Source: Ilyomonas sp963847085 (GTDB lineage Bacteria; Bacteroidota; Bacteroidia; Chitinophagales; Chitinophagaceae). Taken from it: a DNA stretch of 64,000 bases. The position numbers and the translations under genes were made by a program. Positions within the stretch are counted from its first letter, which is position 1. Each line of letters begins with the position of its first letter. Shown here in pieces: positions 1 to 8,230 of the stretch. The stretch spans positions 286,298-350,297 of the forward strand of contig CAWJYO010000010.1 in NCBI GenBank assembly GCA_963847085.1, given 5' to 3'. The notes under the pieces were generated by a model, which made no database searches, was not told the DNA's origin, and saw nothing but the letters and a program-made list of their open reading frames with translations.

Positions 1-30
1 GAAAAAAGCGGCAAAAACAAACCTGTTTAC

Positions 31-68
31 AACTCATAGTTCAAAGCTCATGGCTCATAGCTTATAGC
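31..68. repeat. Dispersed CTCATAG/AGCTTTGAG-type repeat
   Basis: A run of CTCATAG, CAAAGCTCATGGCTCATAG and CTTATAG units lies just downstream of the GNAT gene. The same word family (AGCTTTGAGCTATGAG, AGCTACAAGCTGCGAG) recurs at 16,737-16,916, around 54,510-54,540 and inside holB at 31,982. It is a short intergenic repeat of unknown function. Confidence 0.55.
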
Positions 69-500
69 CTAACACAATTCTTTCTCCATTTTATAATGTG
101 GCAGCGATACTTCTGTAAATTCCTTTCCTGTTTTTTTATATCCTAATTTCTCATAAAAACCAACAGCCGTTTTTCGGGCGTGCATACAAATTTTTGTAAA
201 GCCTCGGTCTCTTGCAATGTTCTCTGCAAACTGCATTAAGCATTTACCAATGCCGCTTCTTTGCATGCCTTGCAACACTGCCATTTGCCGTAACCTCACT
301 TCATTTGCACCTGTTTTTGTAAGCAGGCAACAACCTTCCAAATGACCATCATCAAAACAGCCAATCAAAATATCATCTTTTTCTTTCTCCAGTTCTTCAG
401 GTGAAAACTCCAAACCCAGTGGTTTGCGCAAAATGGCGTACCGCAATTTCACCATTTCGGTGTATTGAGGCGAGCCGTGGTCAATAATTTTAAGAGCCAT
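69..500 (-). CDS. GNAT family N-acetyltransferase
   Basis: The 143-residue product is a single-domain GNAT acetyltransferase, which would move an acetyl group from acetyl-CoA to an unknown small molecule or protein amine. The central block VRLRQMAVLQGMQRSGIGK (about residues 68-87) has the beta4 strand and the Q/RxxGxG/A pyrophosphate-binding loop of the family. A C-terminal ARKTAVGFYEKLGY block is the usual beta5-alpha4 region. Length is normal for a stand-alone GNAT. It is transcribed away from acpP, and a dispersed repeat lies just past its stop. The substrate cannot be read from the sequence. Confidence 0.88.
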   Translation of the reverse strand: MALKIIDHGSPQYTEMVKLRYAILRKPLGLEFSPEELEKEKDDILIGCFDDGHLEGCCLLTKTGANEVRLRQMAVLQGMQRSGIGKCLMQFAENIARDRGFTKICMHARKTAVGFYEKLGYKKTGKEFTEVSLPHYKMEKELC

Positions 501-825
501 AGCCGGTGTAATTTAGTTGATAAACAAAGTAAGTTGAGAACCGAAAAACAGGATGCTGCGCGTGTGCAATCGTTTGTGATATGGAATGGCAGCGTTTCAA
601 AATTACAGCGTTTATTTTATTTTTCAGCAAGCCAAAGCAACCTTTTTAACCAGGCGTATGTCTTTTCGGCAAACTATTTCCATGCAGGTATGTATTGAGG
701 GTTATTTATTCGGGTATGAAAAATCTGTCAGGTGAATTTGAGTAACTGTATAATAAAAAGATATGCCTTGTTTTGAAACGCTATAAAAACAAATTTTATA
801 ACCTGCAAAAAAACAAAGCAGTTCA
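501..825. other. Intergenic region between GNAT gene and acpP
   Basis: This AT-rich stretch separates the divergent GNAT and acpP genes. A short open frame on the plus strand (465-698) has no recognisable motif and looks fortuitous. I see no RNA gene here; the acpP promoter begins at the right edge. Confidence 0.5.
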
Positions 826-854
826 TTGTTGATTAAACAAAAAACATATTTTTG
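826..854 (+). promoter_or_regulatory. Bacteroidota-type promoter of acpP
   Basis: TTG at 826-828 and TATTTTTG at 847-854 are separated by 18 bp. This fits the Bacteroidota consensus (-33 TTG/TTTG, -7 TAnnTTTG) and lies 24 bp upstream of the acpP ATG. Confidence 0.7.
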
Positions 855-878
855 CCGCCGTAACTAAAAATATTTACA

Positions 879-1115
879 ATGTCAGACATCGCAACAAGAG
901 TTAAAAAAATCATTGTTGACAAATTAGGCGTAGATGAAGCCGAAGTAACCAATGAAGCATCATTCACCAACGATTTAGGCGCCGATTCACTGGATACCGT
1001 TGAATTGATTATGGAATTTGAAAAGGAATTTAATATTTCGATTCCCGACGAGCAGGCTGAGACTATTACTACCGTGGGTCAGGCAGTAACTTATTTAGAA
1101 GAACACGCAAAATAA
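879..1115 (+). CDS. acpP: Acyl carrier protein
   Basis: The 78-residue acidic protein carries growing acyl chains in type II fatty acid synthesis in the cytoplasm. The motif GADSLDTVELIMEFE contains Ser37, the attachment site for the 4'-phosphopantetheine arm. Length and helix pattern match AcpP throughout. It is followed by fabF, the usual bacterial order, with a strong hairpin between the two genes (1146-1190) that may reduce read-through, since ACP is needed in large excess. The start is the first ATG, 24 bp after a consensus promoter; the leader is AT-rich without a Shine-Dalgarno sequence, as is common in this phylum. Confidence 0.97.
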   Translation: MSDIATRVKKIIVDKLGVDEAEVTNEASFTNDLGADSLDTVELIMEFEKEFNISIPDEQAETITTVGQAVTYLEEHAK

Positions 1116-1145
1116 GCACTGACAGCAACTTTACTCACATAACAC

Positions 1146-1195
1146 AATCCGCCTTTGTTCATACTTTTTACAAGCGTGCAAAGGCGGATTTATTT
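1146..1195 (+). terminator. Hairpin between acpP and fabF (terminator/attenuator)
   Basis: AATCCGCCTTTG (1146-1157) and CAAAGGCGGATT (1179-1190) form a perfect 12-bp stem with a 21-nt loop, followed by TATTTC. The T-tract is weak, so partial termination or RNA 3'-end protection for acpP is plausible. Confidence 0.65.
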
Positions 1196-1218
1196 CATTC
1201 ATAAAAACAGCTTTGCAC

Positions 1219-2472
1219 ATGCAATTAAAAAGAGTAGTGGTTACCGGCCTGGGTGCGCTTACGCCGCTTGGCAACACCGTAACCGATTACTGGAATGGCT
1301 TGCAGAACGGCGTTTCGGGAGCTGACTACATTACGCAGTTTGATGCTTCTAAATTTAAAACCCGCTTCGCGTGCGAAGTAAAAGGCTTTGAACCCACCCA
1401 ATTTTTGGAAAAGAAAGAAGCCCGAAAAATTGACCGCTTTACGCAACTGGCATTAGGTGCCTCCGATATGGCAATGAAGGATGCAGGATTGAATAAAGAC
1501 AACATTGACCCTGACAGAATTGGTGTTGTCTTTGCAAGCGGCATCGGTGGGATTTTGACATTTCAGCAAGAAGTTATAGATTTTGCCAGAGGCAATGGCA
1601 CACCCCGCTTTAATCCTTTCTTCATACCTAAAATGATATTGGACATTGCCGCAGGCCAAATTTCAATGCGGCACAATTTGCGGGGCCCCAACTTCGCTGT
1701 AGTAAGTGCTTGCGCCAGCAGTACCAATGCCATTATTGAAGCTTTTAATTTGCTGCGTCTGGGCAAAGCTGATATTATTCTTTCAGGCGGTAGTGAAGCG
1801 GTGATCTGCGAAGCTGGTGTGGGTGGCTTTAACGCTATGAAAGCCATGAGCGAACGCAACGATGATCCCAAGACGGCAAGCCGCCCTTATGATAAAGACC
1901 GTGATGGTTTTGTGATGGGAGAAGCCGCTGCTGTGTTGGTTTTGGAAACGCTGGAACATGCACAGGCACGCGGCGCTACAATTTATTGTGAGATTGGCGG
2001 CGGCGGAGCAACGGCTGATGCCTTTCATATTACAGCTCCGCATCCTGAAGGTTTGGGTGCGCGCAATGTGATGCTGGCAGCTTTAAGCGATGCTGGTATG
2101 TTGCCCGATGAAATTGACTACATCAACACGCATGGAACATCAACACCATTAGGCGATGGTGCCGAAGTAAAAGCTATCATGAATGTGTTTGGTGATCATG
2201 CGTATAACTTAAATATCAGTTCAACCAAAAGCATGACGGGACATTGTCTTGGTGCTGCCGGTGCTATAGAAGCCATTGCCTGCATCATGGCAGTTTATCA
2301 GGATATAGTGCCACCAACCATCAATCATTTTACTGATGACCCTGAACTCGATCCCAAACTCAACTTCACTTTTAATGTAGCGCAAGGCCGTACAGTGCGT
2401 GCTGCTTTAAGCAATACGTTTGGTTTCGGCGGTCATAATGCTGCTGTAATTGTAAAGAAATTTGTAGCTTAA
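1219..2472 (+). CDS. fabF: Beta-ketoacyl-ACP synthase II
   Basis: This 417-residue condensing enzyme elongates acyl-ACP with malonyl-ACP in fatty acid synthesis. The Cys-His-His triad is visible: Cys165 in SACASSTNA, His305 in NTHGTSTPLGD and His342 in SMTGHCLGAAGA. The glycine-rich C-terminus FGFGGHNA is typical. I chose the ATG at 1219 (MQLKRVVVTGLG) over the TTG two codons upstream because family members start directly at this strand. The next gene, rnc, starts 4 bp after the stop, so acpP-fabF-rnc forms a cluster, an order common in bacteria. Confidence 0.97.
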   Translation: MQLKRVVVTGLGALTPLGNTVTDYWNGLQNGVSGADYITQFDASKFKTRFACEVKGFEPTQFLEKKEARKIDRFTQLALGASDMAMKDAGLNKDNIDPDRIGVVFASGIGGILTFQQEVIDFARGNGTPRFNPFFIPKMILDIAAGQISMRHNLRGPNFAVVSACASSTNAIIEAFNLLRLGKADIILSGGSEAVICEAGVGGFNAMKAMSERNDDPKTASRPYDKDRDGFVMGEAAAVLVLETLEHAQARGATIYCEIGGGGATADAFHITAPHPEGLGARNVMLAALSDAGMLPDEIDYINTHGTSTPLGDGAEVKAIMNVFGDHAYNLNISSTKSMTGHCLGAAGAIEAIACIMAVYQDIVPPTINHFTDDPELDPKLNFTFNVAQGRTVRAALSNTFGFGGHNAAVIVKKFVA

Positions 2473-2476
2473 CGCA

Positions 2477-3193
2477 GTGCAAAAACTAAGCAAGCTGTTA
2501 CGGAAAATTTTTAAGCCGCGTAAGCCCACTTTACAGGATAATATTCGCAATGTGCTGGGCGTAAAACCCGGCAGAATTTTCTTGTATCAAACCGCACTCA
2601 GCCATCGCTCGGTAAAAGAGGGCGCTGATGAAAACAATGAACGCCTGGAGTATCTGGGCGATGCGGTGTTAAGCACCATTGTGGCGGATTATCTTTTTAA
2701 ACGTTATCCTTATAAAGGCGAAGGTTTTTTAACCGAGATGCGCAGCAAAATGGTAAACCGCCAAAAGATGAACGATGTGGCGGTGAAGATGGGCATCAAA
2801 AAAATTACCATTTACAACAAGTTTGATAATGCGCTGAAAGGCAGCCAGATTTTTGGCAATACACTCGAAGCCGTAGTTGGTGCCATCTACTTAGATAAAG
2901 GTTACCTGAAAACTAAAAACTGGGTGCTGAAACACATGGTCATTCCGCACTTGTATGTTGACGATTTGGAATTGATAGATATTAACCTCAAAAACAAACT
3001 CATTGGCTGGGCCACGAAAAACGGCAAAGCACTTGAATTTGAAACGATTGAAGAACGCCTCGAAAGTGGCAGGCGCGTGTTTGTAATTGCCGCAGTTTTA
3101 GATGGTGAAAACATTGCCCAGGGCAAAGGCTTCAATAAAAAAGATGCGAGCCAGATAGCGGCACAGTTGGCAATTGAGAAGCTGAAATTGTAG
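2477..3193 (+). CDS. rnc: Ribonuclease III
   Basis: The 238-residue product cleaves double-stranded RNA during rRNA processing and RNA turnover. The RNase III signature ERLEYLGDAVL sits at residues 55-65 with the metal-binding Glu and Asp. The second catalytic helix appears as GNTLEAVVGAIYLD (about 125-138). A double-stranded-RNA-binding domain fills the C-terminus, ending in a KDASQIAAQLAIEKL helix. Translation must begin at GTG (2477), because no ATG precedes the conserved region in frame. The 4-bp gap after fabF suggests co-transcription and possibly translational coupling. Confidence 0.95.
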   Translation: MQKLSKLLRKIFKPRKPTLQDNIRNVLGVKPGRIFLYQTALSHRSVKEGADENNERLEYLGDAVLSTIVADYLFKRYPYKGEGFLTEMRSKMVNRQKMNDVAVKMGIKKITIYNKFDNALKGSQIFGNTLEAVVGAIYLDKGYLKTKNWVLKHMVIPHLYVDDLELIDINLKNKLIGWATKNGKALEFETIEERLESGRRVFVIAAVLDGENIAQGKGFNKKDASQIAAQLAIEKLKL

Positions 3194-3264
3194 TGCGATT
3201 TCAAACACCTATCAACATTTATAACCAATATTAGATTATACCCAACACAACTGCTTGTTCTTTT

Positions 3265-4243
3265 ATGATTTCTAAATTCAGTATTTTTTGTTTTGTCATT
3301 TTTTTGTTTGAAAGCACTTTTGTTTTTGCCCAAATTTCTATCCATACAAAAGATGGTTTGCCAATTTTGAATAAAAAGCATTGGTAAATAACTGCCTAAA
3401 CTCACTTCATAAAGACAGAAACGATAGTGTGGCTTTGGCAATATGCGATTGCCAGGTAAGCAAACTTGATAAGCGATTTACAACAAAGCAATACCGACAA
3501 CATACCTCAGGTGGCATTGTTGATGTTTCAGCTTTAATTCGTGAAGACAGTTCGCTGCAACAACAGGTAAACGATTGCTATACCAACTCTGGCAAAACCA
3601 TTTTAATGCAAGCTGAAGGTTTTGAAGATGAATTTATTTCGGGTTGTAAGAAAAACCTTCGTACCAACTCGAAGAAACAATTAGATGAAGCAAGGCTAAC
3701 AAAATTCTGTCAATGCCAATTGCAGATGGTGAAAACTAAACAACTGACTGACGCCGATATGGCAACATTATCTAACCCCAATTCTCTTTTGTTTTTGAAA
3801 CAATGTACACTTGTGGCGACCCGTTTAAAGATAAAGATGAAAATAATAATCAAAGGGACGAAGCTTCTGTACAGGATATTTCAGGTCCATTATCTGATAC
3901 GGTTCCTGTTTTGAATTTGGACGGAATGACCTACATAAAAGTAAAAACCGGAAGCTTGTCTCAGTTCTGGTTGTTTGATACCGGTGCTTCCGACTTACTC
4001 ATTAACAATAGCATGGAAGCCCAGTTAAAGAAGGAAGGCATTATTACAAACGATAATTACCTTGGTATTGGTGAATATGAAATGGCAAACGGTATGATAG
4101 ATACGTGTCGCAGATACAAAATAAACAACGTGCGTTTTGGTAAATATTCGTTGAACAATATCGTAGTAGCAGTAACAGATAAAGGAAAACGTATCATTGT
4201 AGGCAAAGCTCTATTAAACAAATTCAGCCATATTGGTCAATAG
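3265..4243 (+). pseudogene. Secreted retropepsin-like aspartic protease, frameshifted
   Basis: Three pieces in different frames form one gene. An ATG at 3265 gives a signal peptide (MISKFSIFCFVIFLF...VFA-Q). After a frame change near 3380 a middle section contains several Cys residues (CDCQ, GCKK, CQCQ). A second change near 3800 leads into a C-terminal domain with FDTGASDLLI, the catalytic Asp-Thr-Gly motif of retropepsin-like proteases (clan AA), followed by a glycine-containing second half. One active-site half per chain implies a dimer in the family. Either two one-base indels are sequencing errors or the gene is dead. The signal peptide predicts export. Confidence 0.7.
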
Positions 4244-4432
4244 ATAACCAAAAAGCCTGTCTCGTTCTATCGAAATAATGATTTGTAAATTCATATAAAC
4301 TGATTAGGCGCCTGCTTTTGCTAAAGCCGGTTACTCTTATATATTGTAAACTACTTTCATTTACTATTATATCTTCCCCAAACATATTTTGAACTCACTA
4401 CTTTTGCTCCATTCTATTTTAAGAAAATAACT

Positions 4433-5212
4433 ATGCTCACACTGAAAAATGTAAGTAAAAGTTTTGGTGATAAGAAGATATTGAACAGCGTAAACCTAAC
4501 GTTGCAAACGGGCAAATGTAACCTTATCATTGGCTCGAGCGGAAGCGGAAAAACAGTGTTGATGAAAGTGATGATTGGTTTATTAAAGGCCGACGCGGGT
4601 GAGATTTGCTATGATGATCAGGACATGGTAAAAATGAATGAAGAAGAACGTAAAAATCTGCGTCAGCAAATTGGTATGTTGTTTCAGGGCTCGGCTTTGT
4701 TCGATTCCAAAAATGTAGAAAGCAATGTAATGTTTCCGCTGGAAATGTTTACTAACATGACGTATCGCGAACGAAAGAAGCGCGTAAACGAAGTGCTTGC
4801 CAAAGTGAATTTAAAAGATGTAAATAAAAAATACCCGGCCGAAATCAGCGGTGGCATGATGAAGCGCGTGGGCATTGCGCGTGCCATTGTTTTAAACCCA
4901 AAATATTTGTTTTGCGATGAACCCAATTCTGGTCTTGATCCGCAAACATCCGGCTTGATTGATGAGCTGATTCATGACATCACAACTGAATACAACATGA
5001 CCACCATCATTAACACGCACGACATGAACAGTGTGATGACCATTGGCGACCATATCCTTTACATGACAGATGGCAATAAGCAATGGGAAGGCACGAAGGA
5101 TGATATTATTTACAGCAAAAACAAACGCCTGAACGAATTTATTTTTGCATCGGAATTTTTACAGGATGCAAAAGATAAAAGAATTGAAGACGCCGAAGCG
5201 GAGAAGAGATGA
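4433..5212 (+). CDS. ABC transporter ATPase, MlaF-like
   Basis: This 259-residue nucleotide-binding protein has Walker A GSSGSGKT at residues 34-41, the ABC signature SGGMMKR at 139-145 and Walker B YLFCDEPNSGLDP at 158-170, with the switch His in NTHDM. The SGGM(M/A)xR signature and the EPNSGLDP block are characteristic of the MlaF/MCE-type lipid transport ATPases. That system moves phospholipid between the outer and inner membrane. No MlaE-type permease or MlaD-type protein lies beside it in this window, so the partner must be encoded elsewhere; the upstream neighbour is the broken protease. Function is inferred from the family. Confidence 0.85.
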   Translation: MLTLKNVSKSFGDKKILNSVNLTLQTGKCNLIIGSSGSGKTVLMKVMIGLLKADAGEICYDDQDMVKMNEEERKNLRQQIGMLFQGSALFDSKNVESNVMFPLEMFTNMTYRERKKRVNEVLAKVNLKDVNKKYPAEISGGMMKRVGIARAIVLNPKYLFCDEPNSGLDPQTSGLIDELIHDITTEYNMTTIINTHDMNSVMTIGDHILYMTDGNKQWEGTKDDIIYSKNKRLNEFIFASEFLQDAKDKRIEDAEAEKR

Positions 5213-5220
5213 AACTCTAT

Positions 5221-5313
5221 TTGAACCACTACGTCATAAAGAGTAGAAGTTACACGAAGGTTTCTTTTACTATTCTCTGTGAACTTTGTATTCTTCCTTT
5301 CTTCGTGGTTCAA
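5221..5313. repeat. Dispersed GAACCAC...GTGGTTC repeat, copy 1
   Basis: TTGAACCACTACG (5221-5233) and CGTGGTTCAA (5304-5313) are inverted arms around GAAGTTACACGAAGG-type sequence. A related unit lies at 15,597-15,687. It is an intergenic repeat between the ABC ATPase and the XRE regulator. Confidence 0.6.
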
Positions 5314-5340
5314 AAACTTCAAAAATATTTTTTTGATTCA

Positions 5341-5378
5341 CTAAATTAATTAGTATTTTGCGTGCTAAATTAATTGGT
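5341..5378 (+). promoter_or_regulatory. Twin direct repeats upstream of XRE-S24 regulator (possible operator)
   Basis: CTAAATTAATTAGT (5341-5354) and CTAAATTAATTGGT (5365-5378) differ at one base and are spaced 24 bp apart, close to two helical turns. The second ends right before the regulator's ATG at 5380. Their position suggests an autoregulatory operator for the downstream HTH protein. Confidence 0.5.
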
Positions 5379-5379
5379 T

Positions 5380-6138
5380 ATGTCATTTGCCGGAAAAAAC
5401 CTTCGTTATCTGCGCCGTCTTCGCGGCTGGACGCAGGAAGAATTTGCCAATAAATTAAAGATCAAACGCTCGCTCGTTGGTGCTTATGAAGAAGAACGCG
5501 CTGAGCCGCGTTTAGAAGTGTTGCGCGCCATCTGCCACATTTTTAAATTGAGCCTGGACGATTTGTTTTTGAAAGATTTAACCGAAACCAAAGCCAACAC
5601 TTATCTTGATAAACGCCGTGCGTTAAAAACATCAACCGACTCTGACGACAGACTGATTCAGTTTGTGCCGGTAAAAGCTGCCGCTGGTTATCTTACCGGT
5701 TATGCCGATCCGGAATTTATTGATGAACTCAACACCTTCACTTTACCTATGCTTGCACCCGGTCAATATAGAGCGTTTGAAATTGTGGGCGATAGCATGT
5801 TGCCAACGCCCAGCGGGAGTGTGATAGTGGGTGAAAAAGTAGAAGATATTGAAGATGTAAAAAGCAACCAACCTTATATCGTAGTGTCTAAAAACAATGG
5901 CATTGTTTACAAACGCATCAACCGCAATAGTCGTGTGAAAAACAAAGTGATGCTGGTGAGCGATAACCCGCAATATGAGCCATATCCTATCAACACTGAA
6001 GATATTGTTGAAGTGTGGAAAGCCCAAATGATTATTACCAAAGCCACCTCGCAACAGCGTTGGGATGTAGGCCAGTTGGCAGGTTTGGTAAATAACCTGC
6101 AGGAACAGGTAACGAGTATGAAAAAGAAGATGAACTAA
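5380..6138 (+). CDS. XRE-family HTH / S24 LexA-like regulator
   Basis: The 252-residue protein joins an N-terminal XRE helix-turn-helix (about residues 6-62; WTQEEFANKLKIKRSLVGAY) to a C-terminal S24 peptidase fold. The Ser-Lys dyad is visible as Ser139 in GDSMLP and Lys178 in IVYKRI. An Ala-Gly pair at 102-103 (KAAAGYL) sits where LexA-type proteins are self-cleaved. Such proteins repress stress genes and inactivate themselves on a RecA or stress signal. The last 30 residues are a probable coiled coil (NNLQEQVTSMKKK). ATG 5380 is preferred over an upstream TTG. Twin repeats overlap the start region. The regulon is unknown. Confidence 0.88.
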   Translation: MSFAGKNLRYLRRLRGWTQEEFANKLKIKRSLVGAYEEERAEPRLEVLRAICHIFKLSLDDLFLKDLTETKANTYLDKRRALKTSTDSDDRLIQFVPVKAAAGYLTGYADPEFIDELNTFTLPMLAPGQYRAFEIVGDSMLPTPSGSVIVGEKVEDIEDVKSNQPYIVVSKNNGIVYKRINRNSRVKNKVMLVSDNPQYEPYPINTEDIVEVWKAQMIITKATSQQRWDVGQLAGLVNNLQEQVTSMKKKMN

Positions 6139-6164
6139 ACTTTCTATATTGTCAGAATCATTGA

Positions 6165-6195
6165 AAATGCCTCACTTTGCTGAGGCATTTTTATT
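6165..6195 (+). terminator. Rho-independent terminator after XRE-S24 gene
   Basis: AAATGCCTCA (6165-6174) pairs perfectly with TGAGGCATTT (6181-6190) around a 6-nt loop, followed by TTATTT. It lies 26 bp after the stop codon. Confidence 0.85.
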
Positions 6196-6204
6196 TCGAA
6201 AATA

Positions 6205-6699
6205 ATGGAAGAAAGACCACGCATCACACTTCATTTGTCACAGTTTGATAAACGATTAGACGCAATAAGTAAAATTGTATTGCTGTTGATGTGGCTTTTG
6301 TTTTTGGCTACTTTTTTTACATCGCCATCTATTGTTCCGATTCATTTTAATGCTTTGGGAAATGCCGATGATTTTGGAAACAAAACGACATTTCTGATTC
6401 TTCCCATCATCGCAACGGCGGTTTATTTTGCGTTAACAAAACTCAATCATTATCCGCATAAGTTCAATTACATCAAGAGAATAACCAATGAAAATGCTGA
6501 ACATCAATATACAATTGCTACGCGAATGCTGCGGTTTGTAAAGCTGGCAATTCTGATTCTTATCTCGCTGCTTATTGTGCTTGCTTATCTCTCAGGCAAG
6601 GGTTATATCAATGGTTTGAGCTTTTGGTTTATACCATTTGAAGTCGTTATTCTTTTCGTTCCAATCATTGTGATAATGGTTCAATCAAAACATAAATAA
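6205..6699 (+). CDS. DUF1648-type membrane protein
   Basis: The 164-residue protein has four hydrophobic segments (about residues 22-40, 63-78, 108-128, 137-158). The segment VPIHFNALGNADDFGNK (about 44-60) is the DUF1648 signature IPxHFNxxGxxDxWG. Members are small inner-membrane proteins of unknown biochemical role, some related to SdpI-type immunity proteins. It starts 10 bp after the terminator of the regulator, so it is probably transcribed separately. There is no partner that identifies its function. Confidence 0.78.
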   Translation: MEERPRITLHLSQFDKRLDAISKIVLLLMWLLFLATFFTSPSIVPIHFNALGNADDFGNKTTFLILPIIATAVYFALTKLNHYPHKFNYIKRITNENAEHQYTIATRMLRFVKLAILILISLLIVLAYLSGKGYINGLSFWFIPFEVVILFVPIIVIMVQSKHK

Positions 6700-6701
6700 A
6701 A

Positions 6702-7985
6702 TCACTTCTTCTTCTCAAAATCATTCACCCATTTCTCTACTTCCTCACGAGATACCGGCGCTTGTTTATTATCAACATTGATCACAATTAAATAACCGGC
6801 TTCATCTTCTGTTCTGGCGAGATAAGTATTGATAAAATCAAACTGGTCGCTGTTGTTTAATTTGCCTGTAAAAATGTTCCAGCTTTCTCTTGCACACAAG
6901 CAACCCAATGTTGGTGTGAGCGGATAAAAGGGTTGGTTTTTAAAATAATCAGGGTCAATGGTTGAGCCATGCGCAATGATAGCAGTACGTCCAACTGTGC
7001 CTGCCTGCAGGGCTTCCTGCATCGGTAAATAACCGCGCCAATCGGGCGGCAACAGCAACAAATAATTTTGAATAAACGAAGCCGAAGAATCCTGTTTTTC
7101 GTGCAAAAACAAATCATCATTTTCGTGTGGCAACAGCAATTGTAAATTGGGTGTTGGGCCTATTAGATTGTTGTGCGAAATGGCCGTTCCCTGCACGCTG
7201 AAAATGCCTTGCGGCGTGTTTCCGCTGGTTATAAAGTAAGGCAGATTAGAAGCCGAACGTGCCAGTTGCTGAAACACCAATAACTTACCCAAACTGTCTC
7301 TTGCAAACGAACCATCTCCGTTTTGAATAATGGCAAGTCCGGGGTAATTGCGATTCCATCGTTGCAGGGAATAAATCATTTGCCTGCCTGATTTTCTTTG
7401 ATAAGCAAACAAAGAAGAAAGCGAGGGAGTTGGAGAATGTTTTTGTTTTTGCCCGTTTATTAAATAAGTCTGCAACGCTTGTAAAAGGGGCAAAGTATCA
7501 ATGAAAGAAAACGAAGTTTTGATTTGCTTTAATAAGCGTTTTGTTTGTTGCTGCGATGAATCGTTTTGAAACAAATACACAGCCTGCGCCGCAAATAGTT
7601 TTGGCTCTTTTTCTTTTGCCAATAAAGCATTCACAACAGTTGTATATTCATTTGGATACAAGCCATAAACAGCTTCCAGCAAAGCGCGTTGTGTTGAATA
7701 TTGCAGACTATCATAATGAAGAAATAAAGTATCAAAGCCAGCTTTTACTGCGCTATTTTTTATCATGAATTGCGATGCTGCGAGAACAGCCGATTCGTAC
7801 ATGTATTCGTTATTGCTGTCGAGTGGTTCGTAAAATGTTTTGCCAATCAAATCATTCTTAAGGTAATCATCAAAACGTTTTCTTTTCTCGTTTAAAACTA
7901 CATTAGATTGTATAAGATCCTTGCTGTATTGCGCAAAGCAATCAGCAAACAAACACAACAAAATAATCGTTACAAAAAGCTTCAT
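6702..7985 (-). CDS. Secreted protein with L,D-transpeptidase-like C-terminus
   Basis: From the ATG at 7985 the product is 427 residues with a signal peptide (MKLFVTIILLCLFADCFA-Q), so it is exported. The N-terminal two thirds are helical and have no motif I recognise. Near the C-terminus IIAHGSTID is followed 18 residues later by TLGCLCARE. This resembles the HGx(14-18)SxGC catalytic block of YkuD-type L,D-transpeptidases, which cross-link peptidoglycan, but the Arg that normally follows the Cys is displaced. A peptidoglycan role is therefore only a suggestion. The longer upstream start is unlikely because it would bury the signal peptide. Confidence 0.6.
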   Translation of the reverse strand: MKLFVTIILLCLFADCFAQYSKDLIQSNVVLNEKRKRFDDYLKNDLIGKTFYEPLDSNNEYMYESAVLAASQFMIKNSAVKAGFDTLFLHYDSLQYSTQRALLEAVYGLYPNEYTTVVNALLAKEKEPKLFAAQAVYLFQNDSSQQQTKRLLKQIKTSFSFIDTLPLLQALQTYLINGQKQKHSPTPSLSSLFAYQRKSGRQMIYSLQRWNRNYPGLAIIQNGDGSFARDSLGKLLVFQQLARSASNLPYFITSGNTPQGIFSVQGTAISHNNLIGPTPNLQLLLPHENDDLFLHEKQDSSASFIQNYLLLLPPDWRGYLPMQEALQAGTVGRTAIIAHGSTIDPDYFKNQPFYPLTPTLGCLCARESWNIFTGKLNNSDQFDFINTYLARTEDEAGYLIVINVDNKQAPVSREEVEKWVNDFEKKK

Positions 7986-8080
7986 TTTTGAGTGAATAAA
8001 GAAGCACAAACATAATGGCTAATCTGTTCATCCAATATTAATGTGGTGTTTAAAATGGATGATATTTTGTTTTGAATTTA

Positions 8081-8162
8081 TCCCGCAGATTTCGCCGATC
8101 TGCGCAGATAAACTGTATGAATCTGCGGCTATTTGCGTCATCTGCGGGACACTGTATTTTCA
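8081..8162. repeat. CGCAGAT/ATCTGCG intergenic repeat, copy 1
   Basis: TCCCGCAGAT (8081-8090) and ATCTGCGGGA (8140-8149) form inverted ends around further GCAGAT/ATCTGCGG units. It is followed by CTGTATTTT, shared with the copy at 13,770. It lies between two divergent genes. Confidence 0.7.
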
Positions 8163-8230
8163 AACTGAGACACTACTTCATAAATCACAAATCATAAATC
8201 AAAAATGGTATCTCTTATCTTGCGCCCATT

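Noticed and set aside
465..698. Plus-strand open frame between GNAT gene and acpP
   Set aside because: It overlaps the GNAT start, has no motif, and lies in an AT-rich leader region.
1326..2043. Several minus-strand frames inside fabF
   Set aside because: They are antisense shadows of a strongly conserved gene.
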